From Helicobacteraceae bacterium (GTDB taxonomy: Bacteria > Campylobacterota > Campylobacteria > Campylobacterales > Helicobacteraceae), in assembly GCA_900766555.1 (NCBI GenBank), contig CAAFVR010000017.1:1-64000 (forward strand): a stretch of DNA of 64,000 bases, written 5' to 3'. The position numbers and the translations under genes were made by a program. Within the stretch, counting starts at the first letter, position 1. Each line of letters begins with the position of its first letter. Of this stretch, positions 1 to 8,207 are shown piece after piece. The notes below the pieces were generated by a model. The model was not told the origin of the DNA and searched no databases. It saw only the letters and a list, made by a program, of their open reading frames with translations.

Positions 1-498
1 ATAGCGCGTATTTTTATATATTGCTGGCTCATATAGCGGTGCATCGCGCGCCACAAAGCTATTGCCCAATGCTACGATATTTTGCCCACTATTATTGCGC
101 TGAGACCTCCCGCTTAATATCCCGCCAGCTGTTAGGCCGATGAAATTTATGCCAGATCCGTAATTTATGATATCGCCCAAAACGCCGCCGGCCACATAAT
201 CATTTGGTATGTAATAAAAAATCAGATTTGACCCGGCCTTATAATTTATGATATCGCCTATGATGTCTTTTGTGAATTGGATCTCAAGCTTATTTTTGAA
301 ATTCGTATTATTTATTATGTTATTTGCTGGAGTATTTATTTTATTATCACTGCTCCCGCCACTAGAACCGGTAGATCCGCTTGAAGAATCATTTTTGTCA
401 GCTAATATTTTTGTTTGATCCATATTTGTTGGAGATATATCAACATAAGATTCAGCCGCAGCCAAAGAAGCTAGAAGTATTAACGATGAATACTTCAT
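1..498 (-). CDS. Secreted autotransporter/adhesin-like protein, N-terminal part, runs off left edge
   Basis: The frame is open for 166 codons from the ATG at 498 to the window edge with no stop. Residues 1 to about 15 look like a signal peptide (MKYSSLILLASLAAAES), followed by a Ser/Gly-rich linker near residues 40-48. The passenger then has a repeated GDIINY motif (two copies about 27 residues apart) and Gly/Asn/Ile-rich stretches of the kind seen in beta-helical secreted proteins. It follows cysS on the same strand, as vacA does in H. pylori, but I see no residue-level similarity to VacA in this part, so the family is inferred only from composition and position. The start has no Shine-Dalgarno close by. 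It overlaps the stop of a short leader ORF that carries a G10 tract. The C-terminal domain, which would settle the secretion type, lies outside the window. Confidence 0.7.
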   Translation of the reverse strand, partial: MKYSSLILLASLAAAESYVDISPTNMDQTKILADKNDSSSGSTGSSGGSSDNKINTPANNIINNTNFKNKLEIQFTKDIIGDIINYKAGSNLIFYYIPNDYVAGGVLGDIINYGSGINFIGLTAGGILSGRSQRNNSGQNIVALGNSFVARDAPLYEPAIYKNTRY

Positions 499-557
499 GA
501 AGCACTATTTAGAGAGTTCCCCCCCCCCGCTTTTAGCAATATTTTTATTTCACGCAT
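495..557 (-). CDS. 20-codon leader ORF containing the G10 tract
   Basis: ATG at 557 opens a 20-residue frame (begins MREIKILLKAGGG). It reads through the poly-G run as Gly codons and ends in TGA at 497-495. That TGA overlaps the ATG of the secreted-protein gene (498-496) in an ATGA arrangement typical of translational coupling. One extra G would end the leader at a TAG at about 507-505, and one fewer at a TAA a few bases further upstream. No strong ribosome binding site precedes the leader ATG, so its translation is an inference. It could equally be non-coding 5' UTR. Confidence 0.4.
   Translation of the reverse strand: MREIKILLKAGGGNSLNSAS
519..528 (-). repeat. G10 homopolymer (C10 on + strand) in the leader of the secreted-protein gene
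   Basis: Ten consecutive C on the + strand, so ten G in the transcript. It lies 20 bases upstream of the start codon and about 65 bases downstream of the predicted transcription start. Long G tracts in AT-rich Campylobacterota genomes are established slipped-strand contingency loci. In H. pylori a leader G-repeat of tlpB is also the target of the sRNA RepG. The tract lies inside the short leader ORF. Confidence 0.9.
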
Positions 558-596
558 ATTTTAACTTTGTCTTTAATTTTGATTTTGAATTTGCGC

Positions 597-602
597 ATTA
601 TA
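597..602 (-). promoter_or_regulatory. Predicted -10 box of the secreted-protein gene
   Basis: A perfect TATAAT on the minus strand sits just past the cysS stop, in an AT-rich intergenic region of 126 bases. No clear -35 element is seen, as is usual for housekeeping promoters of this phylum. Transcription would start near 590 and give a leader of about 90 nt that contains the G10 tract. Confidence 0.6.
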
Positions 603-624
603 GGCTATTTGCATTAATATATAC

Positions 625-2058
625 TTAATCTATCTTTTCCCAAATCGTGCTGCCATCTTTCAAATCCAATAATGCGATATTTTGCGCCCTCAGATCGGAT
701 CTGATATTATCTGCTAGCTCATAATTTTTAGCCGCCTTGGCCTCGCGCCTGCGCTTTATTTGTAGTTCAATATCTAATCTTTGCTCTTTGCTAACGCCAA
801 GTTGAAAATACGCCACAGCATCCTTATATCCAAGGCCCAAAATATCGCACATATATTCTAGATCCGATGTGAAAATATCCTCTTTTGCCCCGGAATCTAG
901 CGCCTTATTTGCATTATTTATAAATTCATCCAAGATACTAAGCGCTAGCGAAATATTTACATCATCACTTAATGCGCGTAAAAATGCCTCGCCACATTCC
1001 GAACTTCCCGCATTCCCCGCATCGTCAGCATCGGATTTTATGCGCTTAAGGCTCAGTGTATTTAATCTGCGTTTTAGATGATATATTTTGTCCAAGCGCT
1101 TTTTTGAGGCCAAAAGGTCTTGCTCGTTGAAATCTAGCTTATTTTTATAATGCACGCCCAAAAGATAATTGCGCAAAATCTCGCCATCATATACTTTTAG
1201 CGCATCTTTTACAAAAAAGCTGTTATTCAAACTTTTGCTCATTTTTTGACCATTGATATTTACAAATTCATTGTGGATCCAATATTTTGCGAGCTCTCGG
1301 CCATCTTTTAGGCGGATTTGGCAAGCCTCATTTTCATGATGCGGAAAGGCTAGATCGGATCCACCACCGTGAATATCGATACAAAAATCCAAACTCTCCT
1401 CTTTTGTATAACTCAAAATGCCATCTATCATTGCGCTGCATTCAATATGCCAACCCGGCCTGCCAGATCCAAATGGCGCCTCAAAACCCAGCTCATCGGC
1501 CTTCCAAAGCGCAAAATCACGCAGATCTGCCTTATCTTCATGCGCCACTCTAGCTATATTTGAATCATCCACGCCGCGCCCACTTAGCGAGCCATATTTT
1601 GCATCTTTGCTAACGGAGAGATATATATCGCCTTTGTCATTTTTATACGCCGCGCCTAAAGAAAGCAAATGCGAGATAAAACTAATTATTTTTGGCAAAT
1701 TTTGCGTCGCATGAGGCGTAAGATCTGGCCTTTGGCAATTTAACTCAGACATATCACGCTCATAATTTTTTATATAGCGCGCTGAAATCTCAGATATTGG
1801 GACATTTTGCGCCTTTGCCTTAGCTAGGATTTTGTCATCTATATCTGTGTAATTTTTCACAAATGTGACTTTATAGCCACAAGCCCTTAAAATGCGCACT
1901 ATGAGATCAAAAACTATACTGGATCTAGCATGCCCCAAATGCGCATCATCATACACCGTGGGCCCGCAAACATACATTCGCACAGTTCTCTCAACTAATG
2001 GCTCAAAAGCCACCTTCTGCTTTAATTTAGGGGAATAAAAATACACCATCTCTACCAT
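625..2058 (-). CDS. cysS: Cysteinyl-tRNA synthetase
   Basis: Charges tRNA-Cys with cysteine in the cytoplasm; class I synthetase. At 477 residues it has normal family length. The HIGH-type signature reads HLGH at residues 40-43. Cys31 in the YVCGPT motif, the Cys of HIECS and the His/Glu of HHENE match the catalytic zinc ligands of the family. KMSKS lies near residue 270. The start at 2058 is two bases beyond the murJ stop; an ATG three codons later is an alternative. It is the last housekeeping gene of a leftward run that continues from ruvA and murJ. The secreted-protein gene downstream has its own predicted promoter. Confidence 0.98.
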   Translation of the reverse strand: MVEMVYFYSPKLKQKVAFEPLVERTVRMYVCGPTVYDDAHLGHARSSIVFDLIVRILRACGYKVTFVKNYTDIDDKILAKAKAQNVPISEISARYIKNYERDMSELNCQRPDLTPHATQNLPKIISFISHLLSLGAAYKNDKGDIYLSVSKDAKYGSLSGRGVDDSNIARVAHEDKADLRDFALWKADELGFEAPFGSGRPGWHIECSAMIDGILSYTKEESLDFCIDIHGGGSDLAFPHHENEACQIRLKDGRELAKYWIHNEFVNINGQKMSKSLNNSFFVKDALKVYDGEILRNYLLGVHYKNKLDFNEQDLLASKKRLDKIYHLKRRLNTLSLKRIKSDADDAGNAGSSECGEAFLRALSDDVNISLALSILDEFINNANKALDSGAKEDIFTSDLEYMCDILGLGYKDAVAYFQLGVSKEQRLDIELQIKRRREAKAAKNYELADNIRSDLRAQNIALLDLKDGSTIWEKID

Positions 2059-2060
2059 TT

Positions 2061-3506
2061 CTACCTCAAACTCAAAAAATGCAAAAATAACAAAATGCTA
2101 AAAAATTCCAAAAATAACACCAAAATGAGAGCTAAAATACCCTTTTTATAAAACAAAATATTAATAAAATGCGCAAAGCCATATTCTTTGAGCGTTAATA
2201 AAAGCAACACAAAACCGCCCACGCTAGAGCCAAGAGCTAGCCCAAAAGCTCCGAAAAATTGCATAAGTATCGCGCCAATTGCCGTGCCAAAAATAAGCGA
2301 TATGCCAGAAAATAGCGCCGCTCTGCCTTGATGCCCACGAGCATATAAAACGAGCGAAAATATCTTGCAAATCCCAAATGGCACAAGCCCCATTAAATAT
2401 GCGCCAAAAATGCTAGCTGTGGTTAATGTATCAGATCTTGTAAATTCTCCCCGCTCAAATAAAATAAAAATTATTTCATTTCTTAGCATTATGCCGCCAA
2501 GCGCGCATGCACAAAGCAAAATTAGCAAAAACCAAAAAGAATTTTTCAAAATCAAATTAGCTTCTGCATCGTTTTTATCGCGAATTTGACGTATCAATTT
2601 TGGAAAAATCGCCATGCTAGTTGCAATGGCAAAAAGAGCTAGTGGGAGCTGAAAAATACGATTTGCATAATATAAATGCGAGATAGATCCGCTAACTAAA
2701 AAGCTAGCCAAAATTGTATCTATAAATGCCGCAAATTGCGCGGTTGTAGAGCCCAAAAAGCTACTTAAAAATTGCTTTAAAAAACTCTTTAGCGAATGCA
2801 AAAAAGAATCTCTAGAGTGTAATTTTTTTTTATGCATAAAAATAAAAATGCTACTAAAACCCGCTCTAAAAATACGCCAAAATCTATACTTTAATAATGG
2901 ATAAAAATGCAGCAATATTTGCGCCACTCCGCCAATTAAAACGCCATAACTCAAAAAATATACAATTTGAATATCGCGATAATCCGCAGCAAAAAATAGC
3001 GCAAAAATCATCCCTAAATTCAATAAAATTGAGCTATATGCGCTTGGCCAAAATACATGCCTATATTGCAAAAGCACGCCAAAAAAACTAGCTGTAAAAA
3101 TAAATAACAAATACCAAAAATTAAGGGCCACAAGCGGAGCGGCTAGTTTTAATTTATCATCGCTAAAGCCAGCTGCGATTAGATCTGTGACTGCATGTTG
3201 GAAATAAAAAACAAGCAAACAAAGCACCAAAATAATGGCAAAAAATAGCGCAAAACTCGCACTAATAAAGCTTGTCTTTTTTTTGGCCATTATTAGACTT
3301 GGTAAAAATGCCTGAGTAAAGGCGCCCTCAGCAAATAACCTTCGAAATAAATTTGGCAGCTTAAAGGCTACAAAAAATATATCGCTAAAAATGCTAGCCC
3401 CTAACATATGCGCCATTAAAATATCTCTAAAAAAGCCACTTATACGCGATATTAAAATCCCGCTTGAATTGGATAAAAATGCCCTTTTTAGACTCTTTTT
3501 TTTCAT
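2061..3506 (-). CDS. murJ: Lipid II flippase MurJ (MviN family)
   Basis: Moves lipid-linked peptidoglycan precursor (lipid II) across the inner membrane. It has 481 residues and about 14 hydrophobic membrane segments. The N-terminus carries the family pattern with SRISGFFRDILMAHMLG (residues about 20-36) and the RRLFAEGAFTQAFLP stretch with the Arg/Glu residues typical of MurJ. It lies between ruvA and cysS with gaps of two bases on each side, so it is almost certainly co-transcribed. This order is shared with H. pylori. A loop near residues 225-240 is rich in Lys, Phe and Ser and fits a cytoplasmic linker between the two lobes. Confidence 0.96.
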   Translation of the reverse strand: MKKKSLKRAFLSNSSGILISRISGFFRDILMAHMLGASIFSDIFFVAFKLPNLFRRLFAEGAFTQAFLPSLIMAKKKTSFISASFALFFAIILVLCLLVFYFQHAVTDLIAAGFSDDKLKLAAPLVALNFWYLLFIFTASFFGVLLQYRHVFWPSAYSSILLNLGMIFALFFAADYRDIQIVYFLSYGVLIGGVAQILLHFYPLLKYRFWRIFRAGFSSIFIFMHKKKLHSRDSFLHSLKSFLKQFLSSFLGSTTAQFAAFIDTILASFLVSGSISHLYYANRIFQLPLALFAIATSMAIFPKLIRQIRDKNDAEANLILKNSFWFLLILLCACALGGIMLRNEIIFILFERGEFTRSDTLTTASIFGAYLMGLVPFGICKIFSLVLYARGHQGRAALFSGISLIFGTAIGAILMQFFGAFGLALGSSVGGFVLLLLTLKEYGFAHFINILFYKKGILALILVLFLEFFSILLFLHFLSLR

Positions 3507-3508
3507 TT

Positions 3509-4048
3509 TTATAAAATTTGTAAAGCGCGTTTTATCAGATCTGGCGTGCTTAGAGATTGGTCCAATTCTTTTAGTGCTTTGTCAATTTGTGCTGGCTTAA
3601 ATCCTAGATTCAATAAAGCTTCTTTGGCCAAGTTATTTTGTGAACTTTCTTGCACCAATATGCCAGATAGCTCAAGTATAATTTTGCTAGCACTTTTGGC
3701 GCCAACGCCGGGTACGCGCTGGAGCTGGGTTATATTTTTGCCCTGGATTATTTGTATAAATTCTTGCGCCGAAAAAGTAGACAAAATCGCTAAAGCCACT
3801 TTCACGCCGATGCCAGATACTTTTAATAGCTTCAAAAACATATCGCGCTCTAATTCATCACAAAAGCCCACGAGTTTGTGGCTGTCCTCTCTTATTATTT
3901 GGCTCAAAAATACAAAGGCATTTTGGCTTGATTTTAGAGCATTAAATGTTTTTAGCGTGATATTTATTTCATATATTATTCCGCCATTTTCAAGCAATAG
4001 CTTCATCGGATCTAGCGCATAAATCTCTCCTTTTATCGCATAAAACAT
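3509..4048 (-). CDS. ruvA: Holliday junction DNA helicase subunit RuvA
   Basis: Binds four-way DNA junctions as a tetramer and loads the RuvB motor for branch migration during recombination repair. It has 179 residues. The N-terminal OB-fold is followed by two helix-hairpin-helix motifs: one around LLKVSGIGVKVALAILS (residues about 70-90) and one around LQRVPGVGAKSASKIILEL (about 107-127). A C-terminal UBA-like domain III follows, with the motif ALLNLGFKPAQIDKAL that contacts RuvB. The first 16 bases overlap the end of the dehydrogenase gene upstream, which implies coupled translation. Confidence 0.97.
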   Translation of the reverse strand: MFYAIKGEIYALDPMKLLLENGGIIYEINITLKTFNALKSSQNAFVFLSQIIREDSHKLVGFCDELERDMFLKLLKVSGIGVKVALAILSTFSAQEFIQIIQGKNITQLQRVPGVGAKSASKIILELSGILVQESSQNNLAKEALLNLGFKPAQIDKALKELDQSLSTPDLIKRALQIL

Positions 4049-4992
4049 GGCCTTCCTTTCAAGAATTTTTTAATCTTTGTGCAAACATCTTTTGTAACCG
4101 CTAACTTTGCCTCATGCGTAGCCGCGCCAATATGCGGGGTTAAAATCACATTTTTATAATCTTTTAAAATGCTAACTTTTGCAATAGACTTGTTCTCAAA
4201 TTCATGCGTATCAAGCGCTGCTCCAGCTATTTTGCCCAAATCTAGCGCATCTTTTAGCGCGCACTCATCTACTATTCCGCCGCGAGCTGCATTTATTATA
4301 AGCGCATTTTTCTTCATAAGATCTAGCTGTTCTTTGCCAATCATACCGCTTGTAAGAGGCGTTTTTGGCACATGCAAAGTCAAAATATCGCTTCTTTTAA
4401 GTAGCTCTTTTAAGCCCAATAATGTGATATTGCGCTCATTTGCTTGCTTAATTTTTAATGCACTTAAAAATGGATCATGCGCAATTATTCGCATACCAAA
4501 GGCCTGCGCCAACATAGCAACCCTAGATCCGATCCTACCAAGCCCGATGATTCCCAATGTCTTGGCGTGCAATTCAATATTTGCAAAACTATCTTTTATA
4601 AAAGCTCCCTCTTGCATCGAAATATGCGCATTTGCAATATTTTTACTAAGCGACAACATAAGAGCTAGCGTGTGCTCAGAGGCCGAAATAGTATTGCCAG
4701 ATTTGGAATTTACAACCGCAATCCCGCGATTTTTGGCACTTTTACAAACATTATCTAAGCCAACGCCCATAACGCCAATTATTAAAAGCTTTTTTGCGCG
4801 CTCTAAAATGTCTTGCGTGATCTTACTTTGGCTCCGAATTATCAATGCATCATAATCACAAATGATGCCTAAAAGCTCATCTTCGCTTAAAAGCGGCCTA
4901 AAATCAAGCTCAAAATCGCCCAAAATGTCCTGCATCAAAGCCTTTGTGGAGCTTATGGCATTAATTATTAATATCTTCAATTTCTTTGCCAT
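4033..4992 (-). CDS. D-isomer-specific 2-hydroxyacid dehydrogenase (SerA-like, short form)
   Basis: NAD-dependent oxidoreductase of the D-2-hydroxyacid dehydrogenase family, 319 residues. The Rossmann motif GLGRIGSRVA lies near residues 148-157. The catalytic Arg is in NAARGG (about 234-239) and the catalytic His in TPHIGA (about 287-292), with a Glu between them in the HEFEN stretch. It lacks the C-terminal ACT/regulatory domains of full-length phosphoglycerate dehydrogenase. It could therefore be a short-type 3-phosphoglycerate dehydrogenase or a hydroxypyruvate/glyoxylate reductase; sequence alone does not decide. It overlaps the end of mqnF by 32 bases and the start of ruvA by 16. Confidence 0.88.
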   Translation of the reverse strand: MAKKLKILIINAISSTKALMQDILGDFELDFRPLLSEDELLGIICDYDALIIRSQSKITQDILERAKKLLIIGVMGVGLDNVCKSAKNRGIAVVNSKSGNTISASEHTLALMLSLSKNIANAHISMQEGAFIKDSFANIELHAKTLGIIGLGRIGSRVAMLAQAFGMRIIAHDPFLSALKIKQANERNITLLGLKELLKRSDILTLHVPKTPLTSGMIGKEQLDLMKKNALIINAARGGIVDECALKDALDLGKIAGAALDTHEFENKSIAKVSILKDYKNVILTPHIGAATHEAKLAVTKDVCTKIKKFLKGRPCFMR

Positions 4993-6175
4993 TTATGTAC
5001 ATTTTATGCGGCGCTTTGGCATAAAGTATGAAATGCAGGGCTAAATTTTGCACATCCACACAATCTAAATTAAAGATGCAAAAATCCGCATCCATGCCCT
5101 CTTTTATCTCTCCAGAGTTCAGATCTAGCGCGTTGGCATTTATTTTTGTGGCCTGCAAAATGAGCTCATTTGCGCGCGTTGCAATATCTTGATTGCTCGC
5201 AAAAAGAGCTATGCGCAATTCATCTAAAAAATCTAAATTATTATTTGAACTCTTGCCATCTGTTGCTATGCCCATTTTATTTGTATTTAACCGTGATGGC
5301 TCAAGCATTTTGTTTGACAAAAGCTTATTTGATTTTGGGCAACTTATGCAAAAACCCATTTCAAAAATGCGCTTAAATTCAGCCTCATTTGCAAAAAGGC
5401 AATGCGCAAAAAGCACCTTTTTGTGAGAACTAAACAGATCTAGGAAGCTATCTGCACTATAAAATGGTTTTTTTAGATTCAAAAAATCCTTATAAAAAGA
5501 ATTAAAAAAGCCAATATTTTTGTCCAAAAATACACGTTCATGCGAACTTTCCAAAAAATGCGTCGAAATAAGTGCATTAGATTCTAGATCTAGCACTTTT
5601 TTGGCCAATTTTGGATGCACAGAATAGGGCGAATGTATCGCTAAAGCCGGCTTAAAATTTGGGCTTTCAAAAGATTTAGATTCCTCAAATCTAGCTATAA
5701 AATTTGAAAAAAGCGTATCTATTAGCTCCTCTTTTGAGCCTAGAATTTCATTAAAAAGCACAACTTTTAGCGGAGATTTCGCTAATAATTTAATATCCAA
5801 GCCATAGCTTGAAATCGCCCCAACAGCGCTAACACCGCTTTTTAGCTGCTCTTTTATTGCGCGCTCTATATGGATTTCGCAATGCCTCATTAGGTAATCG
5901 CGATTTTTCATTACGGATCTAAGCCAAATGCCAAAATCGCCAAGCTCCAAAGTGCCGTTATTGCCTGAAAATTCAAAATGAATATGCGGATTGCTAAAAC
6001 TTGGCATCAATATTGAATTATCAAAAAAGCTAGCTTTTGCATTTTTATATTTCAAACAAAGCTCTTTATAATTTCCCACCTCCAAGATCTTGCTGTCAAA
6101 AACGACGCCAAAATCTTTTGCCACATTAAAATCATTATCGCAAAGAAAAACCCTGCTAGCGCCTAAGATCTGCAC
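4961..6175 (-). CDS. mqnF: Aminofutalosine deaminase (amidohydrolase, futalosine menaquinone pathway)
   Basis: Deaminates 6-amino-6-deoxyfutalosine to futalosine in the alternative menaquinone pathway used by Campylobacterota. It has 404 residues. Amidohydrolase metal ligands are visible: HIH in SNPHIHFEF (about residue 65), His in LAIHSPYS, His in ISTHFLES and the Asp of ATDGKSSN. The opening (MQILGASRVFLCDND) and overall layout resemble H. pylori HP0267, which is known to have this activity. The symbol mqnX is also used for this enzyme. In H. pylori the gene lies beside a PyrC homologue, as it does here with one gene between. It shares one base with the mscS stop/start junction at 6175. Confidence 0.85.
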   Translation of the reverse strand: MQILGASRVFLCDNDFNVAKDFGVVFDSKILEVGNYKELCLKYKNAKASFFDNSILMPSFSNPHIHFEFSGNNGTLELGDFGIWLRSVMKNRDYLMRHCEIHIERAIKEQLKSGVSAVGAISSYGLDIKLLAKSPLKVVLFNEILGSKEELIDTLFSNFIARFEESKSFESPNFKPALAIHSPYSVHPKLAKKVLDLESNALISTHFLESSHERVFLDKNIGFFNSFYKDFLNLKKPFYSADSFLDLFSSHKKVLFAHCLFANEAEFKRIFEMGFCISCPKSNKLLSNKMLEPSRLNTNKMGIATDGKSSNNNLDFLDELRIALFASNQDIATRANELILQATKINANALDLNSGEIKEGMDADFCIFNLDCVDVQNLALHFILYAKAPHKMYINGKEIEDINN

Positions 6176-6984
6176 TAGAGCTTCTTTATTTCTGTAATTT
6201 GCAAATCTAGCTTGTTATATGGTATTTCAATATTATTTGCATCAAAAGCGAGCTTAATTTGCGCTATCAAATCGCTTTTAATCGCAAAAAGGCCATCTTC
6301 AAGATTTGCAAAAACGCGCACGATAAAATTTATTGAACTCTCACCAAAATCTGTAATGCCAATTAGTGGCTCTTTTTCTCTATCAATTTTTGGAAAATCA
6401 GCCACCACGTCTTTTAGTACCTTTGCTGCAAGCGCCAAATCGCTATCATAGCCCACGCCAACTACTATATCAATACGCCTTGTTGGCGCATCTGTAGCAT
6501 TTATAATATTTGATGAGGCGATATTGCGATTTGGAATTATTGCTAGCTTATTATCATGAAGTCGGACCGTCGTATTAAATAAAGTAACGCACTCAACCCT
6601 GCCCTCGATACCATTAATTTCAACAATATCTCCGCGCGTAAATGGCCGCAGCACTATTAAAATAATCCCTCCAGCAATAGATGAAAGCGAATCTTTAAGC
6701 GCCAAAGCAATGGCAAGCCCGGCCGTCCCAAGCACGGCTAAAATGCTAGCTACTTGTACGCCAAGCGCGCTAAGAGCGGTTATTGCAACCACAATTAATG
6801 AAATTATAAAAACAAGTTGCGCTGTGAAAATAGCTAATATTTCATCTTTTTTACTAAGTATTTTGCGCGTTTTACGCTTCAAAAATAAAGCAATAAAATA
6901 GCCCAAAATTACAATAATTAGCGCCTTGCAAATGGTCAAAAATAGCGCTGAATACACGGCTAGATCCGTTAATTTCTCAAGCAT
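6175..6984 (-). CDS. mscS: Small-conductance mechanosensitive channel MscS family
   Basis: Inner-membrane channel that opens under membrane tension to release solutes during hypo-osmotic shock. It has 269 residues with three N-terminal membrane segments. The third carries the Gly/Ala-packed pore helix (VLGTAGLAIALALKDSLSS, about residues 85-103). The beta-domain follows with LRPFTRGDIVEINGIEG and the IPNRNI motif typical of MscS. Length matches the minimal E. coli-type channel. It overlaps the PyrC-like gene by 8 bases, which makes it part of the same transcript. Confidence 0.93.
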   Translation of the reverse strand: MLEKLTDLAVYSALFLTICKALIIVILGYFIALFLKRKTRKILSKKDEILAIFTAQLVFIISLIVVAITALSALGVQVASILAVLGTAGLAIALALKDSLSSIAGGIILIVLRPFTRGDIVEINGIEGRVECVTLFNTTVRLHDNKLAIIPNRNIASSNIINATDAPTRRIDIVVGVGYDSDLALAAKVLKDVVADFPKIDREKEPLIGITDFGESSINFIVRVFANLEDGLFAIKSDLIAQIKLAFDANNIEIPYNKLDLQITEIKKL

Positions 6985-8176
6985 CCAAAGCCTTTATTGA
7001 TTTTATCACCTTGCCAAAAAGCCTATTTTCATAATATGGCGAATCATCATCTAGCAATTCAAAACTATAATCCAAATCCACTAAAGCCAAATTTGAGGCG
7101 CCAACTTCGACTATCCCGCTTTTTAGGCCCAAAAATTCTGCCGGTTTTAACGAACAAAGCTCCAAAAATCGCGGCAAAGTCACCAGATCGGATCTGACAA
7201 GTTGCGTATAAGCTAGCGCGAAATAATAATCTGCGCAAGATATGCCAAAATCTGCACTTTCAAAAACCAAATCTTTTTTCAAATTATCCGCATGAAAGCT
7301 CGCGATAATATCGATATCTCCATTTTGCAAATGCCTTATCAAATTATTTTTTGCGCGTTTATCAAAAAGCGGTGGAAAAATCTTAACCCTCGTATCAAAG
7401 CCATTTAGCGCACTAGAATCCAAAATCAAATGATGCAAACTTGAAATCACAGATAAATTCGCATCCTTTTTGAAATGCAAAATATCTCTAAAATCACTTG
7501 TTGTTGCAAACATAGCTCCGCGCAATTTGAAATCCCTAACAATTTGGCAAAAACGCGAGGCCTCAAGGCTAAAAGCCATGTCCGGCGCGGTGGCAAGCCC
7601 CATGCTATTTGGCGCAGATAACGCTTTGAAATCCTCATTAAATGGCATGCACATTAGCGCTAGATCCAACATGGCCGCATAATCTAGCACAACTTTTAAC
7701 GCGCTGCCTTGCAATTTATGAGTATCAATTAATAGCGGAGCTTTCCCCTCCTTTTTTTCGCCCCCTTTTTTTTGCCCCACTTTGCCTCTCATTTTCTCAG
7801 TTATTATGGATAATTCTGCAATTTGTGGAGCTTCAAGTGGGCCTCCAATCGGATCTGGCCCGATATTTGAGCGCGTCGCATTTGGGATAATCGGATCTAT
7901 CGGGCGCATGACCCCAGGCAAATCCGCCTGCATCCTCGTACGTGCATGTATATTAATGTCTAGCGCTGTGCTAACTCCAATGCCACATCTTGAGCTATTT
8001 AAATCTACAAGCTCTGGTATTAGAGTTAATTTTGCGCAATCTATTATTTCAATGTCATTTGCATTAATGCTATTTGGCGGGGAGATCTGTGAGATTTGAT
8101 TATTTATAATAGTTACATCTCCAGATCTAACCCCCCTAGCATCAGCAATCTGGACATTTCTAAGCAGTAAAGCCAT
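6977..8176 (-). CDS. Dihydroorotase-like protein lacking the metal-binding HxH (PyrC' / PyrX type)
   Basis: It has the amidohydrolase fold of dihydroorotase over 399 residues, but the usual D-x-H-x-H after the first strand reads LVDLNSSRCG (about residues 56-65). The first two metal ligands are therefore gone and catalysis as a dihydroorotase is unlikely. Such PyrC' proteins are known as non-catalytic partners of aspartate transcarbamoylase, and H. pylori HP0266 has the same degeneracy. The C-terminus (SPYYENRLFGKVIKSI) matches that group. A Lys/Gly/Glu-rich insertion near residues 132-144 comes from a tract of T and C runs at about 7,741-7,775. It heads the leftward run down to cysS. Confidence 0.8.
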   Translation of the reverse strand: MALLLRNVQIADARGVRSGDVTIINNQISQISPPNSINANDIEIIDCAKLTLIPELVDLNSSRCGIGVSTALDINIHARTRMQADLPGVMRPIDPIIPNATRSNIGPDPIGGPLEAPQIAELSIITEKMRGKVGQKKGGEKKEGKAPLLIDTHKLQGSALKVVLDYAAMLDLALMCMPFNEDFKALSAPNSMGLATAPDMAFSLEASRFCQIVRDFKLRGAMFATTSDFRDILHFKKDANLSVISSLHHLILDSSALNGFDTRVKIFPPLFDKRAKNNLIRHLQNGDIDIIASFHADNLKKDLVFESADFGISCADYYFALAYTQLVRSDLVTLPRFLELCSLKPAEFLGLKSGIVEVGASNLALVDLDYSFELLDDDSPYYENRLFGKVIKSIKALDA

Positions 8177-8207
8177 AATTTTTACTTTTTATGATTTTAC
8201 TAAATGT

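Noticed and set aside
1..498. Calling the left-edge gene vacA outright
   Set aside because: Only the position after cysS supports it. The 166 visible residues show no recognisable VacA sequence and the diagnostic C-terminal barrel is outside the window.
2820..2832. T and A runs of 8-10 in murJ, gpmI and waaA as phase-variation tracts
   Set aside because: A/T runs of this length are expected by chance in DNA this AT-rich and the genes are essential. The G/C tracts are the established contingency type.
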